A DNA stretch of 64,000 nt from [Eubacterium] cellulosolvens LD2006 (GCF_000621585.1 NZ_KK211309.1:250244-314243), one strand, 5' to 3'. Numbered from the stretch's first letter, positions 41,316-49,041 are shown. Translations and numbers: made by a program. Notes: generated by a model not told the origin, from the sequence alone.

Positions 41316-43457
41316 ATGGCAACAGATCATAAACAGCAGCACACACATGAACATCACACACACGGACATCACACACATGAGTACCATTCTCATGATCATC
41401 ACGCATCCGGAGGTGACGGACTCGCGCATATTCATTCCCACAGAAATCTGATCGGGTTTGATGAGCACGGAATTCCGACCGTGACGCTCAAGGCGAGCAG
41501 CCACGGGGGTGAGGAGCCCGGAGATTTTACCAAAGACTATATGCAGGCGGTTACGGAATACAGAAAGACTTTTCCGTCGAAACAGGATGTCATTGATCAG
41601 ACCCCGGATCCTGCGGTAAGAGAGATGCTTCTTCGCATGGAGCAGCTCGGAATCGATACAACCTTCGACCGGTTTGATGCGCAGAAACCCCAGTGTAATT
41701 TCGGACTTGCAGGAATCTGTTGTAAGGTCTGCAATATGGGACCCTGCCGTATCACCGCGAAGGCTCCGAAGGGCGTGTGCGGCGCGGATGCGGATCTGAT
41801 TGTGGCGAGAAATCTCCTCCGTGCGGCAGCGGCAGGAACTGCGCAGCACGGTATGCACGCCAGAGAAGTGATGCTTGCCCTGAAGAAAGCGGCGGAGGGA
41901 GAACTGGATATTCCGATCCTCGGTGAGCAGAAGATCCGTTCAACCGCCGAGGCCTTCGGCATCAAGCAGAAAAAAAGACAGTTGAAGAATGTCGCAAGGG
42001 ATCTGGCGGATGCTCTTCTCGACGATCTCTCGAGGAGTGTTCCGGCGGAATACAAGACGATTTCCGCCTGTGCCCTGCCGGAGCGGCAGAAGACCTGGAA
42101 GGAACTGGATATTCTTCCGATCAGTGCCTACCACGAAGTCTTCGAGGCCTACCACAAATCGGGCTGTGCCACGGACGGAGACTGGAAGAGCATCATGCAG
42201 CAGTTCCTCCGCTGCGGACTTGCCTTCACCTTCTCGGGGGTTGTCGGCGCTTCCATCGCCACGGACGCCCTCTTCGGTGTCGGCGACAGAGTGACTTCGA
42301 AGGTAAATATCGGAGCCCTGCAGAAAGGCTATGTAAACATTGCTGTCCACGGTCATCTGCCCCTTCTGGTCAGCCAGATCGTCGAGACCGGAAAACGGGA
42401 AGATCTGATTGAACTGGCGAAATCCAAGGGAGCGAAGGGCATTCGTTTCTACGGCATCTGCTGTTCGGGTCTCTCCGCCATGTACCGTTACGCCGGAGTT
42501 ATTCCGCTCTCCAACGCGGTATCGGCGGAGCTGGTTCTCGGAACCGGAGCGCTGGATCTCTGGGTGGCCGATGTACAGGATGTCTTCCCGTCCATCATGG
42601 ATGTTGCGAAGTGCTTCAAGACAGCGGTGATCACGACCAGTGACTCCGCGAGACTGCCGGGCGCCGAGCGCTTTGAGTATGATCATCACCACAGCAACAT
42701 CTCCGAGACAAAAGAGCTTGCGGAAAAAATTGTCCGCAGAGCCATCGAGAGCTTTGAGAACAGAAAGGGAATTCCGGTTTATATTCCGCCCTATGAGGTT
42801 GAGGCGGAAGTCGGTTTTTCCGTGGAATACATTCACAGAAGATTCGGCAGCATGAAGCCCCTGGCTGAGGCTATCCGGGACGGAAGAATTCTCGGTATCG
42901 TCAACATGGTCGGCTGCAACAACCCGAAGGTACTCTACGAGAAATGCATCGTCGACGTGGCAGACGAACTTCTCAGGAACAACGTCCTGATTATTTCGAA
43001 CGGCTGCGCGTCCTTCCCGCTGATGAAGCTCGGATACTGCGCCGTGTCCGGAAAAGAGAAGGCCGGTGAATCCCTCCGGGAATTCCTCGAGCCGGATCTT
43101 CCGCCGGTATGGCACGTAGGTGAGTGTATCGACAACACCAGATCCAGCGGAATCTTTGCCGGTGTCGCCAATGAGCTTGGCAAAGATATGTATGAGCTTC
43201 CTTATGCCTTCTCTTCGCCGGAGTGGGGAAATGAAAAGGGAATCGACGCGGCTCTCGGTTTCCGTCTGAACGGAATCAGTTCCTATCACTGCGTCGAGGC
43301 GCAGATCCACGGATCAAAGAACGTCATCGAGTTCCTGAAGCATGGAACCAAAGAAATTCTCGGTTCCACGATGAATGTAAATACCGATCCGGTACAGCTT
43401 GCGAAGCAGATCGTTGCCGACATGAAAGAGAAGAGAAAGAAGCTGGGCTGGGATTGA
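41316..43457 (+). CDS. cooS: Carbon monoxide dehydrogenase catalytic subunit with His-rich N-terminus
   Basis: Ni-Fe-S enzyme for reversible CO oxidation, 713 residues against about 620-640 for the family. The first 45 residues hold about 20 histidines (HEHHTHGHHTHEYHSHDHH), then a second short His patch, resembling nickel-storage tails of HypB or CooJ. The catalytic part has the D/B-cluster cysteines in CNFGLAGICCKVCNMGPCRI and CGADADLIVARNLLR, and C-cluster ligands around HGHLPLL, GICCSGL, NMVGCNNPK, ISNGCASF and HVGECIDN. No acetyl-CoA synthase or CooC lies within the window, so it may act alone with ferredoxin. GGCAGGAGAGGAATAAAAGG precedes the ATG. Confidence 0.93.
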   Translation: MATDHKQQHTHEHHTHGHHTHEYHSHDHHASGGDGLAHIHSHRNLIGFDEHGIPTVTLKASSHGGEEPGDFTKDYMQAVTEYRKTFPSKQDVIDQTPDPAVREMLLRMEQLGIDTTFDRFDAQKPQCNFGLAGICCKVCNMGPCRITAKAPKGVCGADADLIVARNLLRAAAAGTAQHGMHAREVMLALKKAAEGELDIPILGEQKIRSTAEAFGIKQKKRQLKNVARDLADALLDDLSRSVPAEYKTISACALPERQKTWKELDILPISAYHEVFEAYHKSGCATDGDWKSIMQQFLRCGLAFTFSGVVGASIATDALFGVGDRVTSKVNIGALQKGYVNIAVHGHLPLLVSQIVETGKREDLIELAKSKGAKGIRFYGICCSGLSAMYRYAGVIPLSNAVSAELVLGTGALDLWVADVQDVFPSIMDVAKCFKTAVITTSDSARLPGAERFEYDHHHSNISETKELAEKIVRRAIESFENRKGIPVYIPPYEVEAEVGFSVEYIHRRFGSMKPLAEAIRDGRILGIVNMVGCNNPKVLYEKCIVDVADELLRNNVLIISNGCASFPLMKLGYCAVSGKEKAGESLREFLEPDLPPVWHVGECIDNTRSSGIFAGVANELGKDMYELPYAFSSPEWGNEKGIDAALGFRLNGISSYHCVEAQIHGSKNVIEFLKHGTKEILGSTMNVNTDPVQLAKQIVADMKEKRKKLGWD

Positions 43458-43528
43458 TAATAGGCCAACAATTGATATACTTTCTGATTGTTTTTGTTAG
43501 ATTTATATTATATATTTGTATTGTAGGG

Positions 43529-43660
43529 AACGTTTTTCCGGATGACGGGCCCGACGATCAGACGATCGTTCACACGGTTTTTTGTGTGTGCCTTTCGTAT
43601 GCGTGCTCCCCGGCTGGCTGTGGAGCGTAGAGATTGAAAATCCGCCTGCGGATGTTGATC
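43529..43660 (+). repeat. Divergent intergenic repeat, copy H
   Basis: Blocks match the family in order but with many changes: AACG..TCCGGATG, AGACGATCG, GTGCCTTTCGT, GCTCCCC...GGAG and a GAAAATCCGC-CT-GCGGAT hairpin (43640-43653) in place of GTCCGC-TT-GCGGAC. H1 is not preserved. It lies in the rubrerythrin leader. The assignment is tentative. Confidence 0.45.
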
Positions 43661-43723
43661 TGCCTGTCGAAAGATTTTGGAAAAGGGACGACAAGACAAG
43701 AGAATTAGAAAGGAGCATTACCT

Positions 43724-44269
43724 ATGGCAAAGAAGAATCCTTATGAGGGAACAAAGACAGAGAAGAATCTCTGGGAAGCATTTGCCGGAGAGTCCATGGC
43801 GAGGAACAAGTACACGTATTTTGCATCCGTTGCGAAAAAGGCCGGTTATGAGCAGATCGCGGCGCTGTTTCTGAAAACCGCCGACAACGAGAAGGAACAT
43901 GCGAAACTCTGGTTCAGAGCGCTCGGTGAGGTCGGCAATACGCCGGAGAACCTCCTGCATGCGGCAGAGGGAGAGAACGCCGAGTGGACAGATATGTATG
44001 AGCGCATGGCGAAGGATGCGGAAGAAGAGGGCTTTACCGAGCTCGCTGCCCGGTTCCGCGGAGTGGCTGCGATCGAAAAGCTCCATGAGGAGAGATACCG
44101 CGCCCTTCTGAAGAATGTCGAGGCGATGGAAGTCTTCAAGAAGAGCGGTGTTGTCATGTGGGAGTGCCGCAACTGCGGTCATGTCGTTGTCGGACTGGAG
44201 GCGCCGGAGGTATGTCCGGTATGTAATCATCCGCAGTCCTTCTTCGAGGTTCGTGAGGAGAATTATTGA
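43724..44269 (+). CDS. rbr: Rubrerythrin
   Basis: Peroxide-reducing di-iron protein, 181 residues. The ferritin-like domain has the two iron-binding repeats [12 protein letters not shown] with [12 protein letters not shown], and [11 protein letters not shown]. The C-terminal rubredoxin domain has CRNCGH and CPVCNH. AGGAGC precedes the ATG. The upstream region is AT-rich around 43500-43525 and could hold a PerR-controlled promoter, but no clean box was seen. Fits an oxygen-sensitive metabolism with CODH next door. Confidence 0.96.
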   Translation: MAKKNPYEGTKTEKNLWEAFAGESMARNKYTYFASVAKKAGYEQIAALFLKTADNEKEHAKLWFRALGEVGNTPENLLHAAEGENAEWTDMYERMAKDAEEEGFTELAARFRGVAAIEKLHEERYRALLKNVEAMEVFKKSGVVMWECRNCGHVVVGLEAPEVCPVCNHPQSFFEVREENY

Positions 44270-44330
44270 GAGAAACCCGGACGGGGGGTATGGATGCCCC
44301 ACAGGTTTACAATTATAACGAGCAGATACA

Positions 44331-44361
44331 GGGAGTCGGGATCCGCAGGATTCCGGCTCCC
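44331..44361 (+). terminator. Long hairpin after rubrerythrin
   Basis: GGGAGTCGGGATCC-GCA-GGATTCCGGCTCCC is a 14-bp stem with G-U pairs, very stable, but not followed by T. Probable 3'-end hairpin. Confidence 0.5.
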
Positions 44362-44469
44362 GCTTGCGTATGGCAGTTGATGTTCCGGTTTTTTCGATCA
44401 TACACAATGCTTCGTGTGCGCTTCGAGAGTCCGGATGACCGGTTATACAAGGAAAATGTCGCAGGACTC

Positions 44470-44523
44470 TTGACTGGTAAAAATAGGTTAACTATAATTA
44501 GAAGAGGCTACTAATGGTTAACT
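44470..44523 (+). promoter_or_regulatory. feoA promoter with duplicated GGTTAACT sites
   Basis: TTGACT (44470-44475), 17 bp, TATAAT (44493-44498). GGTTAACT occurs at 44486-44493, touching the -10 box, and again at 44516-44523, a 30-bp period. These are candidate repressor sites for an iron regulator of the DtxR/IdeR or Fur type. Confidence 0.65.
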
Positions 44524-44577
44524 TTAGTTTAAGATGATGAGCCGGTATGTCCGGTTCTGATGATGGGAGAGAGACAT

Positions 44578-44790
44578 ATGCTACCTTTGAACATGGCAGA
44601 CGCGGGACAGACATTGGTGATTAAGAAAATCGGAGGAACCGTCGAGGTGAAGAAACATCTGGAAGACCTCGGGTTCTATGTGGGAGGCGATGTCTGCATT
44701 GTGAGTTCTCTTGGGGGCAACCTGATCCTCAAGGTAAAGGAGGCGAGAATTGCTCTCAGCGAACAGCTGGCACAGAAGATTATGGTATAG
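44578..44790 (+). CDS. feoA: FeoA-domain ferrous iron transport protein
   Basis: A 70-residue SH3-like protein from the ATG at 44578 behind GGGAGAGAG; an in-frame ATG at 44560 is less likely. The core PLNMADAGQTLVIKKIGG ... HLEDLGFYVGGDVCIVSSLGGNLILKVKEARIALSEQLAQKIMV covers the FeoA domain. FeoA assists the FeoB ferrous iron permease, which is not in the window. It has its own promoter with duplicated GGTTAACT boxes, so iron-dependent repression is likely. Confidence 0.9.
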   Translation: MLPLNMADAGQTLVIKKIGGTVEVKKHLEDLGFYVGGDVCIVSSLGGNLILKVKEARIALSEQLAQKIMV

Positions 44791-44844
44791 ATGCGATACA
44801 GACGGTATCGAAGAGACAGATGACAGGCTGTCGGTGACTTCTGA

Positions 44845-44873
44845 TTGAGGGAACCGGCAGCTTGTGTTATAAT
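44845..44873 (+). promoter_or_regulatory. Promoter of the FNT channel gene
   Basis: TTGAGG (44845-44850), 17 bp, TATAAT (44868-44873) with an extended -10 TGT. Confidence 0.75.
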
Positions 44874-44925
44874 ACGATGTTTGTAGTCAGCTTTCAGGGG
44901 TTTCAATGAGGAGGGAGAACCGGAA

Positions 44926-45759
44926 ATGTTAAAAAGTATCTCGGAAACTATCGATGGTTATATAGAAGGCGCTGTGGCGAAGACGAAGAATCCGCTGTGG
45001 AAAGTCATCCTGCTGGGAATCATGGCAGGATTTTTTATCGGCGCGGGAGCGGCAATCAGCAACGTTGCCATGCACTCGATCACCTCGGTCGGTGTGGCGA
45101 GACTGGTGGCCGGCTGTACATTCCCGATCGGCCTGATGCTGATCGTTTTTCTCGGCGGTGAGCTCTTCACCGGCGACTGCATGATCGCCATGGCCTGTCT
45201 CAGAGGTAAAGTCAAAGTGACGAAGATGATCGGCATGCTGATTCTTGTCTGGATCACAAATCTGGTCGGAGGTCTACTGATGGCGCTGATGATCGCTTCT
45301 TCCGGTCAGCTGGCATACTCCAACAACCTGCTCGGCGCTTTTACGATCAAGCTTGCCGTCGGCAAAGCGGGAATCAGCTTCGGCACAGGCGTGTGTTCGG
45401 GAATTCTCTGCAATATCTTCGTCTGCGCGGCTGTTCTGATGGCTGCCATGGCAAAAGATATGGCGGGCAAAGTCATGGGAATCTTCTTCCCGATCATGTC
45501 CTTCGTCATCGGAGGCTTTGAGCACTGCGTGGCGAATATGTATTATATTCCGGCAGGAATTTTTGCCGCCGGAAACGCGACATATGCGGATGTTGCAGCA
45601 AAAGAATTCGGAATCACCGGGGATCAGCTGGCATCCCTGAACTGGGGAACCTTCTTCCTCAACAATGAGCTTCCGGTCACCATCGGAAATATCATCGGAG
45701 GAATGGTCTGCATCAGCCTGGTGCTGATTCTTCTGAACGGAAGGAAGAGCAAAGCGTAA
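44926..45759 (+). CDS. Formate/nitrite transporter family channel
   Basis: A 277-residue FNT protein with six helices. Family motifs include the N-terminal GIMAGFFIGAGAAISN, GGELFTGDCMIAMACLRGK in the second re-entrant region and GFEHCVANMYYIPAG, which holds the pore His (His in EHCVAN). FocA, NirC and HSC are alternatives: formate is the best guess for a fermenter next to CODH and hydrogenase maturation genes. It has its own promoter and terminator. Confidence 0.92.
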   Translation: MLKSISETIDGYIEGAVAKTKNPLWKVILLGIMAGFFIGAGAAISNVAMHSITSVGVARLVAGCTFPIGLMLIVFLGGELFTGDCMIAMACLRGKVKVTKMIGMLILVWITNLVGGLLMALMIASSGQLAYSNNLLGAFTIKLAVGKAGISFGTGVCSGILCNIFVCAAVLMAAMAKDMAGKVMGIFFPIMSFVIGGFEHCVANMYYIPAGIFAAGNATYADVAAKEFGITGDQLASLNWGTFFLNNELPVTIGNIIGGMVCISLVLILLNGRKSKA

Positions 45760-45774
45760 GCGTATAAAAAACAG

Positions 45775-45815
45775 GGTCGTCCCGCGAATGCATGGCATTT
45801 CGGGGCGGCCTTTTT
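45775..45815 (+). terminator. Intrinsic terminator after the FNT gene
   Basis: GGTCGTCCCG with CGGGGCGGCC and inner AATGC/GCATT, followed by TTTTT. Confidence 0.85.
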
Positions 45816-45877
45816 GTTTACGCAGATATTTATGATTTTAAAAGATTGAGTGACTGAGGAATCTCTGTAAACACAGT

Positions 45878-45950
45878 TATAACAAGGTGATGAAAAGGCG
45901 GTGATGAAAGGTTTGTAAACTTTTACATGGCCGCTTTTTATTTTGTTATA
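45878..45950 (+). ncRNA. Long multi-part stem in the intergenic region
   Basis: TATAACAA (45878-45885) pairs with TTGTTATA (45943-45950). AAAAGGCGG pairs with CCGCTTTTT (one bulge), and GATGAAAG with CTTTTACAT imperfectly, around a GTTTGTAAAC palindrome. The 73-nt nested hairpin with a T5 run at its 3' side may be a terminator, small RNA or leader before the DUF1622 gene. The name of any family is unknown. Confidence 0.35.
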
Positions 45951-46078
45951 GATGTTGTGTGTAGGGCTGCTGCAGGAGATCGAAAGGACGGAAGGCAGCT
46001 CGGAAGCTCACTGACGGATTATGCAGAACCGGAAGCTCGACGATAGGATATATAGAATAAAAAAACGGAGGACTGGCT

Positions 46079-46456
46079 ATGCAGGAAATCTATGAGAGCG
46101 CGGAAATGATACTGGGTTATGTGGTGGAATATTCGACGCTGATTCTGGAGATGTTTGGAATCTTCGTACTCGTCTGGAACGCGCTGAGATGTTTCTTTAC
46201 ATGGATTCGCAAAGAGGATGACGCCATCCGTCTGAAACTTGCGGAGGGCATCGCTCTTGCCCTCGAGTTCAAGCTGGGCGGAGAGGTTCTCCGTACGGTC
46301 GTCGTGCGTGAGTGGTCTGAGCTTGGCATTCTCGGTGCGATCATCGCGCTTCGGGCGGCGCTGACATTCCTGATCCACTGGGAGATTAAGAATGAGGAGA
46401 AAGCGCTCAACAAGAAAGGCGGCCCGGATCGAACGGAAGAAAGCGGAGCGGAATGA
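46079..46456 (+). CDS. DUF1622 family membrane protein
   Basis: A 125-residue protein with three predicted helices: ILGYVVEYSTLILEMFGIFVLVW, a central amphipathic stretch, and LGILGAIIALRAALTFLIHW. The segment RLKLAEGIALALEFKLGGEVLRTVVVREW is the conserved part of DUF1622. The function is not known. AAACGGAGGA is upstream of the ATG. It stands alone between the FNT gene and the nitrogenase-like cluster. Confidence 0.8.
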   Translation: MQEIYESAEMILGYVVEYSTLILEMFGIFVLVWNALRCFFTWIRKEDDAIRLKLAEGIALALEFKLGGEVLRTVVVREWSELGILGAIIALRAALTFLIHWEIKNEEKALNKKGGPDRTEESGAE

Positions 46457-46504
46457 CGGCGTTTCCGCCGGGGACGGATATTTTAAAGAACAGAACATAA
46501 ACAA

Positions 46505-46533
46505 TTGATATTCGGCCGTCAGGATGTCATAAT
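46505..46533 (+). promoter_or_regulatory. Candidate promoter of the nitrogenase-like operon leader
   Basis: TTGATA (46505-46510), 17 bp, CATAAT (46528-46533). It would start a transcript just before the structured leader at 46543. Confidence 0.55.
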
Positions 46534-46542
46534 GAGTGTTAA

Positions 46543-46613
46543 TGATCCGACCGGAAAGATCAGTATGGCCGTTCGTAAAACCATCGGCCCGATACTACTC
46601 TGACCGGAAAGAG
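46543..46613 (+). ncRNA. Candidate structured leader RNA before nifH-like gene
   Basis: Three hairpins follow each other. The first is TGATC-CGACCGGAAA-GATCA (46543-46562). The second is AGTAT/ATACT with GGCCG/CGGCC (46562-46596). The third is CTCT-GACCGGAA-AGAG (46598-46613). The first and third share the loop GACCGGAAA on different stems. A terminator follows 90 nt later (46705-46738), the layout of a riboswitch or protein-binding leader. It matches no riboswitch consensus that I know. Confidence 0.4.
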
Positions 46614-46704
46614 AAGATATGAGTTATACGTACATCCGGATACAACAAAACCGTTCTGCGACGACGCAGATCGTCTGCCCGCAGTTTATGTATAAGGATA
46701 TGTC

Positions 46705-46738
46705 TCCACAGGATCAATCGGATTCTGTGGATTTTTTT
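46705..46738 (+). terminator. Intrinsic terminator upstream of the nifH-like gene
   Basis: TCCACAG (46705-46711) and CTGTGGA (46725-46731), with inner ATC/GAT, followed by T7. The T-tract is the 5' edge of repeat copy F1. It may terminate the leader before the nitrogenase-like genes. Confidence 0.85.
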
Positions 46739-46907
46739 GTGTTATGAAAATCCCTCCGGAATTTCCATAACACAAAACGCTCCGCGGGATGCGCAGCTCG
46801 CAGATGGGAAGATCGCTTCGCGATTCTGCTCGCGCGCCAAAGTCCTGCGGCGCTCCCCTCAGGAGTGAGGGGCTGGGGGAGCCGAAGTTCGCTTGCGGAC
46901 TTTGTTC
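46735..46907 (+). repeat. Intergenic structured repeat, copy F1 (full length)
   Basis: H1 is TTTTGTGTTATG (46735-46746) with CATAACACAAAA (46766-46777). CGCTCCGCGGGATGCGCAGC follows, then H2 GATCGC-TTC-GCGATT (46811-46825), GCGCGCC, the stem CCCCTCA-GGAG-TGAGGGG (46855-46872) and H3 AGTTCGC-TT-GCGGACT (46886-46901), then TTGTTCT. It defines the family consensus together with copy C. Confidence 0.9.
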
Positions 46908-46964
46908 TGTTATGAAAATCCCTCCGGAATTTCCATAACACAAAACGCTCCGCGGGATGCGCAG
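46908..46964 (+). repeat. Intergenic repeat, copy F2 (5' third, tandem)
   Basis: A 57-bp perfect copy of 46740-46796 (H1 and the CGCTCCGCGGGATGCGCAG block) begins exactly where F1 ends, then breaks off 24 bp before the nifH-like start codon. Confidence 0.9.
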
Positions 46965-46988
46965 GCAATATTTTTTGAGAGGTGAACC

Positions 46989-47753
46989 ATGTACAGATTT
47001 GCGATATACGGAAAAGGCGGCATCGGAAAATCAACGACCTGCGCGTCGCTTTCCTGTGCCTTTGCCGAAATGGGATATAAGGTTCTTCAGGTGGGCTGCG
47101 ACCCGAAGGCGGATTCGACGCTTTATCTTCACAGCGGAGAAAGGATCGGCTCCATTCTGGAGATCCTGAAAAAGAAGAAGGACGATGCGGAGCTGGAGGA
47201 TCTCGTCCACAGCGGCTACAAGGGGATCTACTGCGCGGAATGCGGAGGTCCGACGCCGGGGCTCGGCTGTGCGGGACGCGGCATCGGCGCGGCCTTTGAG
47301 GCTCTCGAAGAGCACTGCGCTTTCGATCTTCTGGAGCCGGACATCGTGCTCTACGACGTGCTCGGAGATGTCGTCTGCGGAGGTTTTGCCATGCCGATCC
47401 GTGAGGGCTATGCGGATCAGGTCTACATCGTGACCTCCGGTGAGAACATGGCGATCTACGCGGCAGCCAACATCGCCGTCGCCGTCGAGAATTTCCGGGA
47501 GCGGGGTTACGCGACCCTTGGGGGTGTGATTCTGAACCGGCGCAATGTGCCGGATGAGAGGGAAAAGGTCGAGACTCTCTGCCGGGATATTCACACCGAG
47601 ATCGCAGCGGATCTTCCGAGGGACGCGTGCGTCTCCGCTGCGGAAGTGGAGAAACGTCCGGTGTTGGAGGCCTATCCGGACAGTGCCTATGCGAAGGCGA
47701 TCCGTTCTCTGGCCGCGCGCATGATCAGAAACGGAGTGGATCATCATGAGTGA
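46989..47753 (+). CDS. Nitrogenase iron protein-like ATPase (NifH-like)
   Basis: A 254-residue homologue of NifH/BchL/CfbC. Walker A is YGKGGIGKST (residues 7-16), switch I-like VGCDPKADST, and the 4Fe-4S ligands are Cys94 in GLGCAGRG and Cys130 in VLGDVVCGGFAMP, both at the classic spacing. It would deliver electrons with ATP hydrolysis to the D/K-like partners that follow. An extra CAEC pair at residues 82-85 is atypical. GAGAGGTGAACC precedes the ATG. It overlaps the next gene by 8 bp. Confidence 0.92.
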   Translation: MYRFAIYGKGGIGKSTTCASLSCAFAEMGYKVLQVGCDPKADSTLYLHSGERIGSILEILKKKKDDAELEDLVHSGYKGIYCAECGGPTPGLGCAGRGIGAAFEALEEHCAFDLLEPDIVLYDVLGDVVCGGFAMPIREGYADQVYIVTSGENMAIYAAANIAVAVENFRERGYATLGGVILNRRNVPDEREKVETLCRDIHTEIAADLPRDACVSAAEVEKRPVLEAYPDSAYAKAIRSLAARMIRNGVDHHE

Positions 47754-49041
47754 GTACAGGCTGATCCGGGACATGACGTATGAGAAAAAAACAGACGACA
47801 GCCTCGCCTATTCCTCCCCCTGCAGAGGGATGTGGAATATTGTGCATATCGGAACCCAGGTTCCCCATAGCCATCAGATCTTTGTCTGCCCCACGAGCTG
47901 TCTGAGGGGTGTCGTCCTGACCACGGCCGAGATGGGGGCGATGGACAGACTCTCCACGATCGCGGTCGGTGAAGATAACATCCTCGAGGGAGACATGGAG
48001 GAGACATTGCAGAAGGGCGTGGAAAAGGTGATTGCGACCCTTCCGGAAAAGCCCCGGATGATCCTGATTTTCATCAGCTGTATCCATCATTTTCTGGCGG
48101 CGAATTATCAGAGAGTCTACCGCATTCTCCGGAAGAAATATCCGGACATCGATTTTGTCGACGCCTACATGGATCCGATTATGCGGAAAAAGACGCCTCC
48201 GATTCCCTGTCTGATCCGGCAGATCTACCGGGTGATGGAAAACGGAGAGAAAAACAAGCGGCAGGTCAATTATATCGGCAACTGGTTTTCCTCTCCCGCG
48301 CATAACGACATGACGGTTCATCTGCGAAACTGCGGCATCGACGTGCGGGATCTCGCGGCGGAAACGGATTACGACCGCTTCCGCCAGATGCAGAAGAGCA
48401 GTGTAAATCTGACGTTTCACAACTATGCGGCAAGGGCGGGAAAGGACCTGGAGATCCGGCTTGGACAGAAATGGATCAGGGTTCGTCCGTCCTTTGATTA
48501 CGATGAAATCGACGCGGACATGGCGGCGGTCTGTGAAGAACTCTCCATTCCACTGCCGGAGGCGGCGGAGATCCGTCGTTTGAGGGAGCAGGTGGAGGCG
48601 AAGGCTGCGGAGCTGAAAAGAATTCTGGGGGATACAATGATCGCCGTGGACTATACGGCGGTGGATCAGCCCCTGGGGCTCTGTCTGTTTCTGAACCGCC
48701 TCGGGTTCCGTCTGGATTCCTGTTTTATCGAATCCCTGACGGAACTGGAAGAGGTTTTCCTCCGGCTTCAGCGGGCAGAGCCGGAGTTGAAGATTTACCT
48801 TGCCGATGACTTTCCGATGCGGAGAATGCGACGGGGACACGAGGGCGAAATCCTCGCGATCGGACAGAAGGCTGCCTATTACAAGGACACGACCCGTTTT
48901 GTGAATATCATCAACGGGGCGGATCTCTACGGCTACCGCGGAATTCTTCATCTGCTGGATCTGATGGAGGATGCCTGCCTTCACGAGAAGGATACGGAAG
49001 TATTGATTCAGCAGAAAGGTCTGGGGTGCAGAGCAAAATGA
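47746..49041 (+). CDS. Nitrogenase component 1-like protein (NifD/E-like)
   Basis: A 431-residue member of the oxidoreductase/nitrogenase component 1 family. Cysteines at 26 (SPCRGM), 48/52 (CPTSC) and 112 (SCIHH) can serve as P-cluster-type Fe-S ligands. The segment NLTFHNYAARAGKDLE aligns with the NifD stretch NLVQCYRSMNYIAR that holds FeMo-co ligand Cys275, and the Cys is missing. Near the end GADLYGYRGILH corresponds to the His442 region without the His. It therefore should not bind standard FeMo-co. It sits with the H- and K-like genes; the reaction is unknown. Confidence 0.85.
   Translation: MSEYRLIRDMTYEKKTDDSLAYSSPCRGMWNIVHIGTQVPHSHQIFVCPTSCLRGVVLTTAEMGAMDRLSTIAVGEDNILEGDMEETLQKGVEKVIATLPEKPRMILIFISCIHHFLAANYQRVYRILRKKYPDIDFVDAYMDPIMRKKTPPIPCLIRQIYRVMENGEKNKRQVNYIGNWFSSPAHNDMTVHLRNCGIDVRDLAAETDYDRFRQMQKSSVNLTFHNYAARAGKDLEIRLGQKWIRVRPSFDYDEIDADMAAVCEELSIPLPEAAEIRRLREQVEAKAAELKRILGDTMIAVDYTAVDQPLGLCLFLNRLGFRLDSCFIESLTELEEVFLRLQRAEPELKIYLADDFPMRRMRRGHEGEILAIGQKAAYYKDTTRFVNIINGADLYGYRGILHLLDLMEDACLHEKDTEVLIQQKGLGCRAK

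Noticed and set aside
46619-46747. 42-codon frame MSYTYIRIQQ... upstream of the nifH-like gene.
   Set aside because: It runs through a strong intrinsic terminator and into repeat H1, has a weak ribosome binding site and no recognisable feature.
16382-46964. The dispersed repeats as a CRISPR array or REP-associated IS.
   Set aside because: Copies are kilobases apart in unrelated intergenic regions, with no regular spacers, no Cas genes and no nearby RAYT-type transposase in the window.
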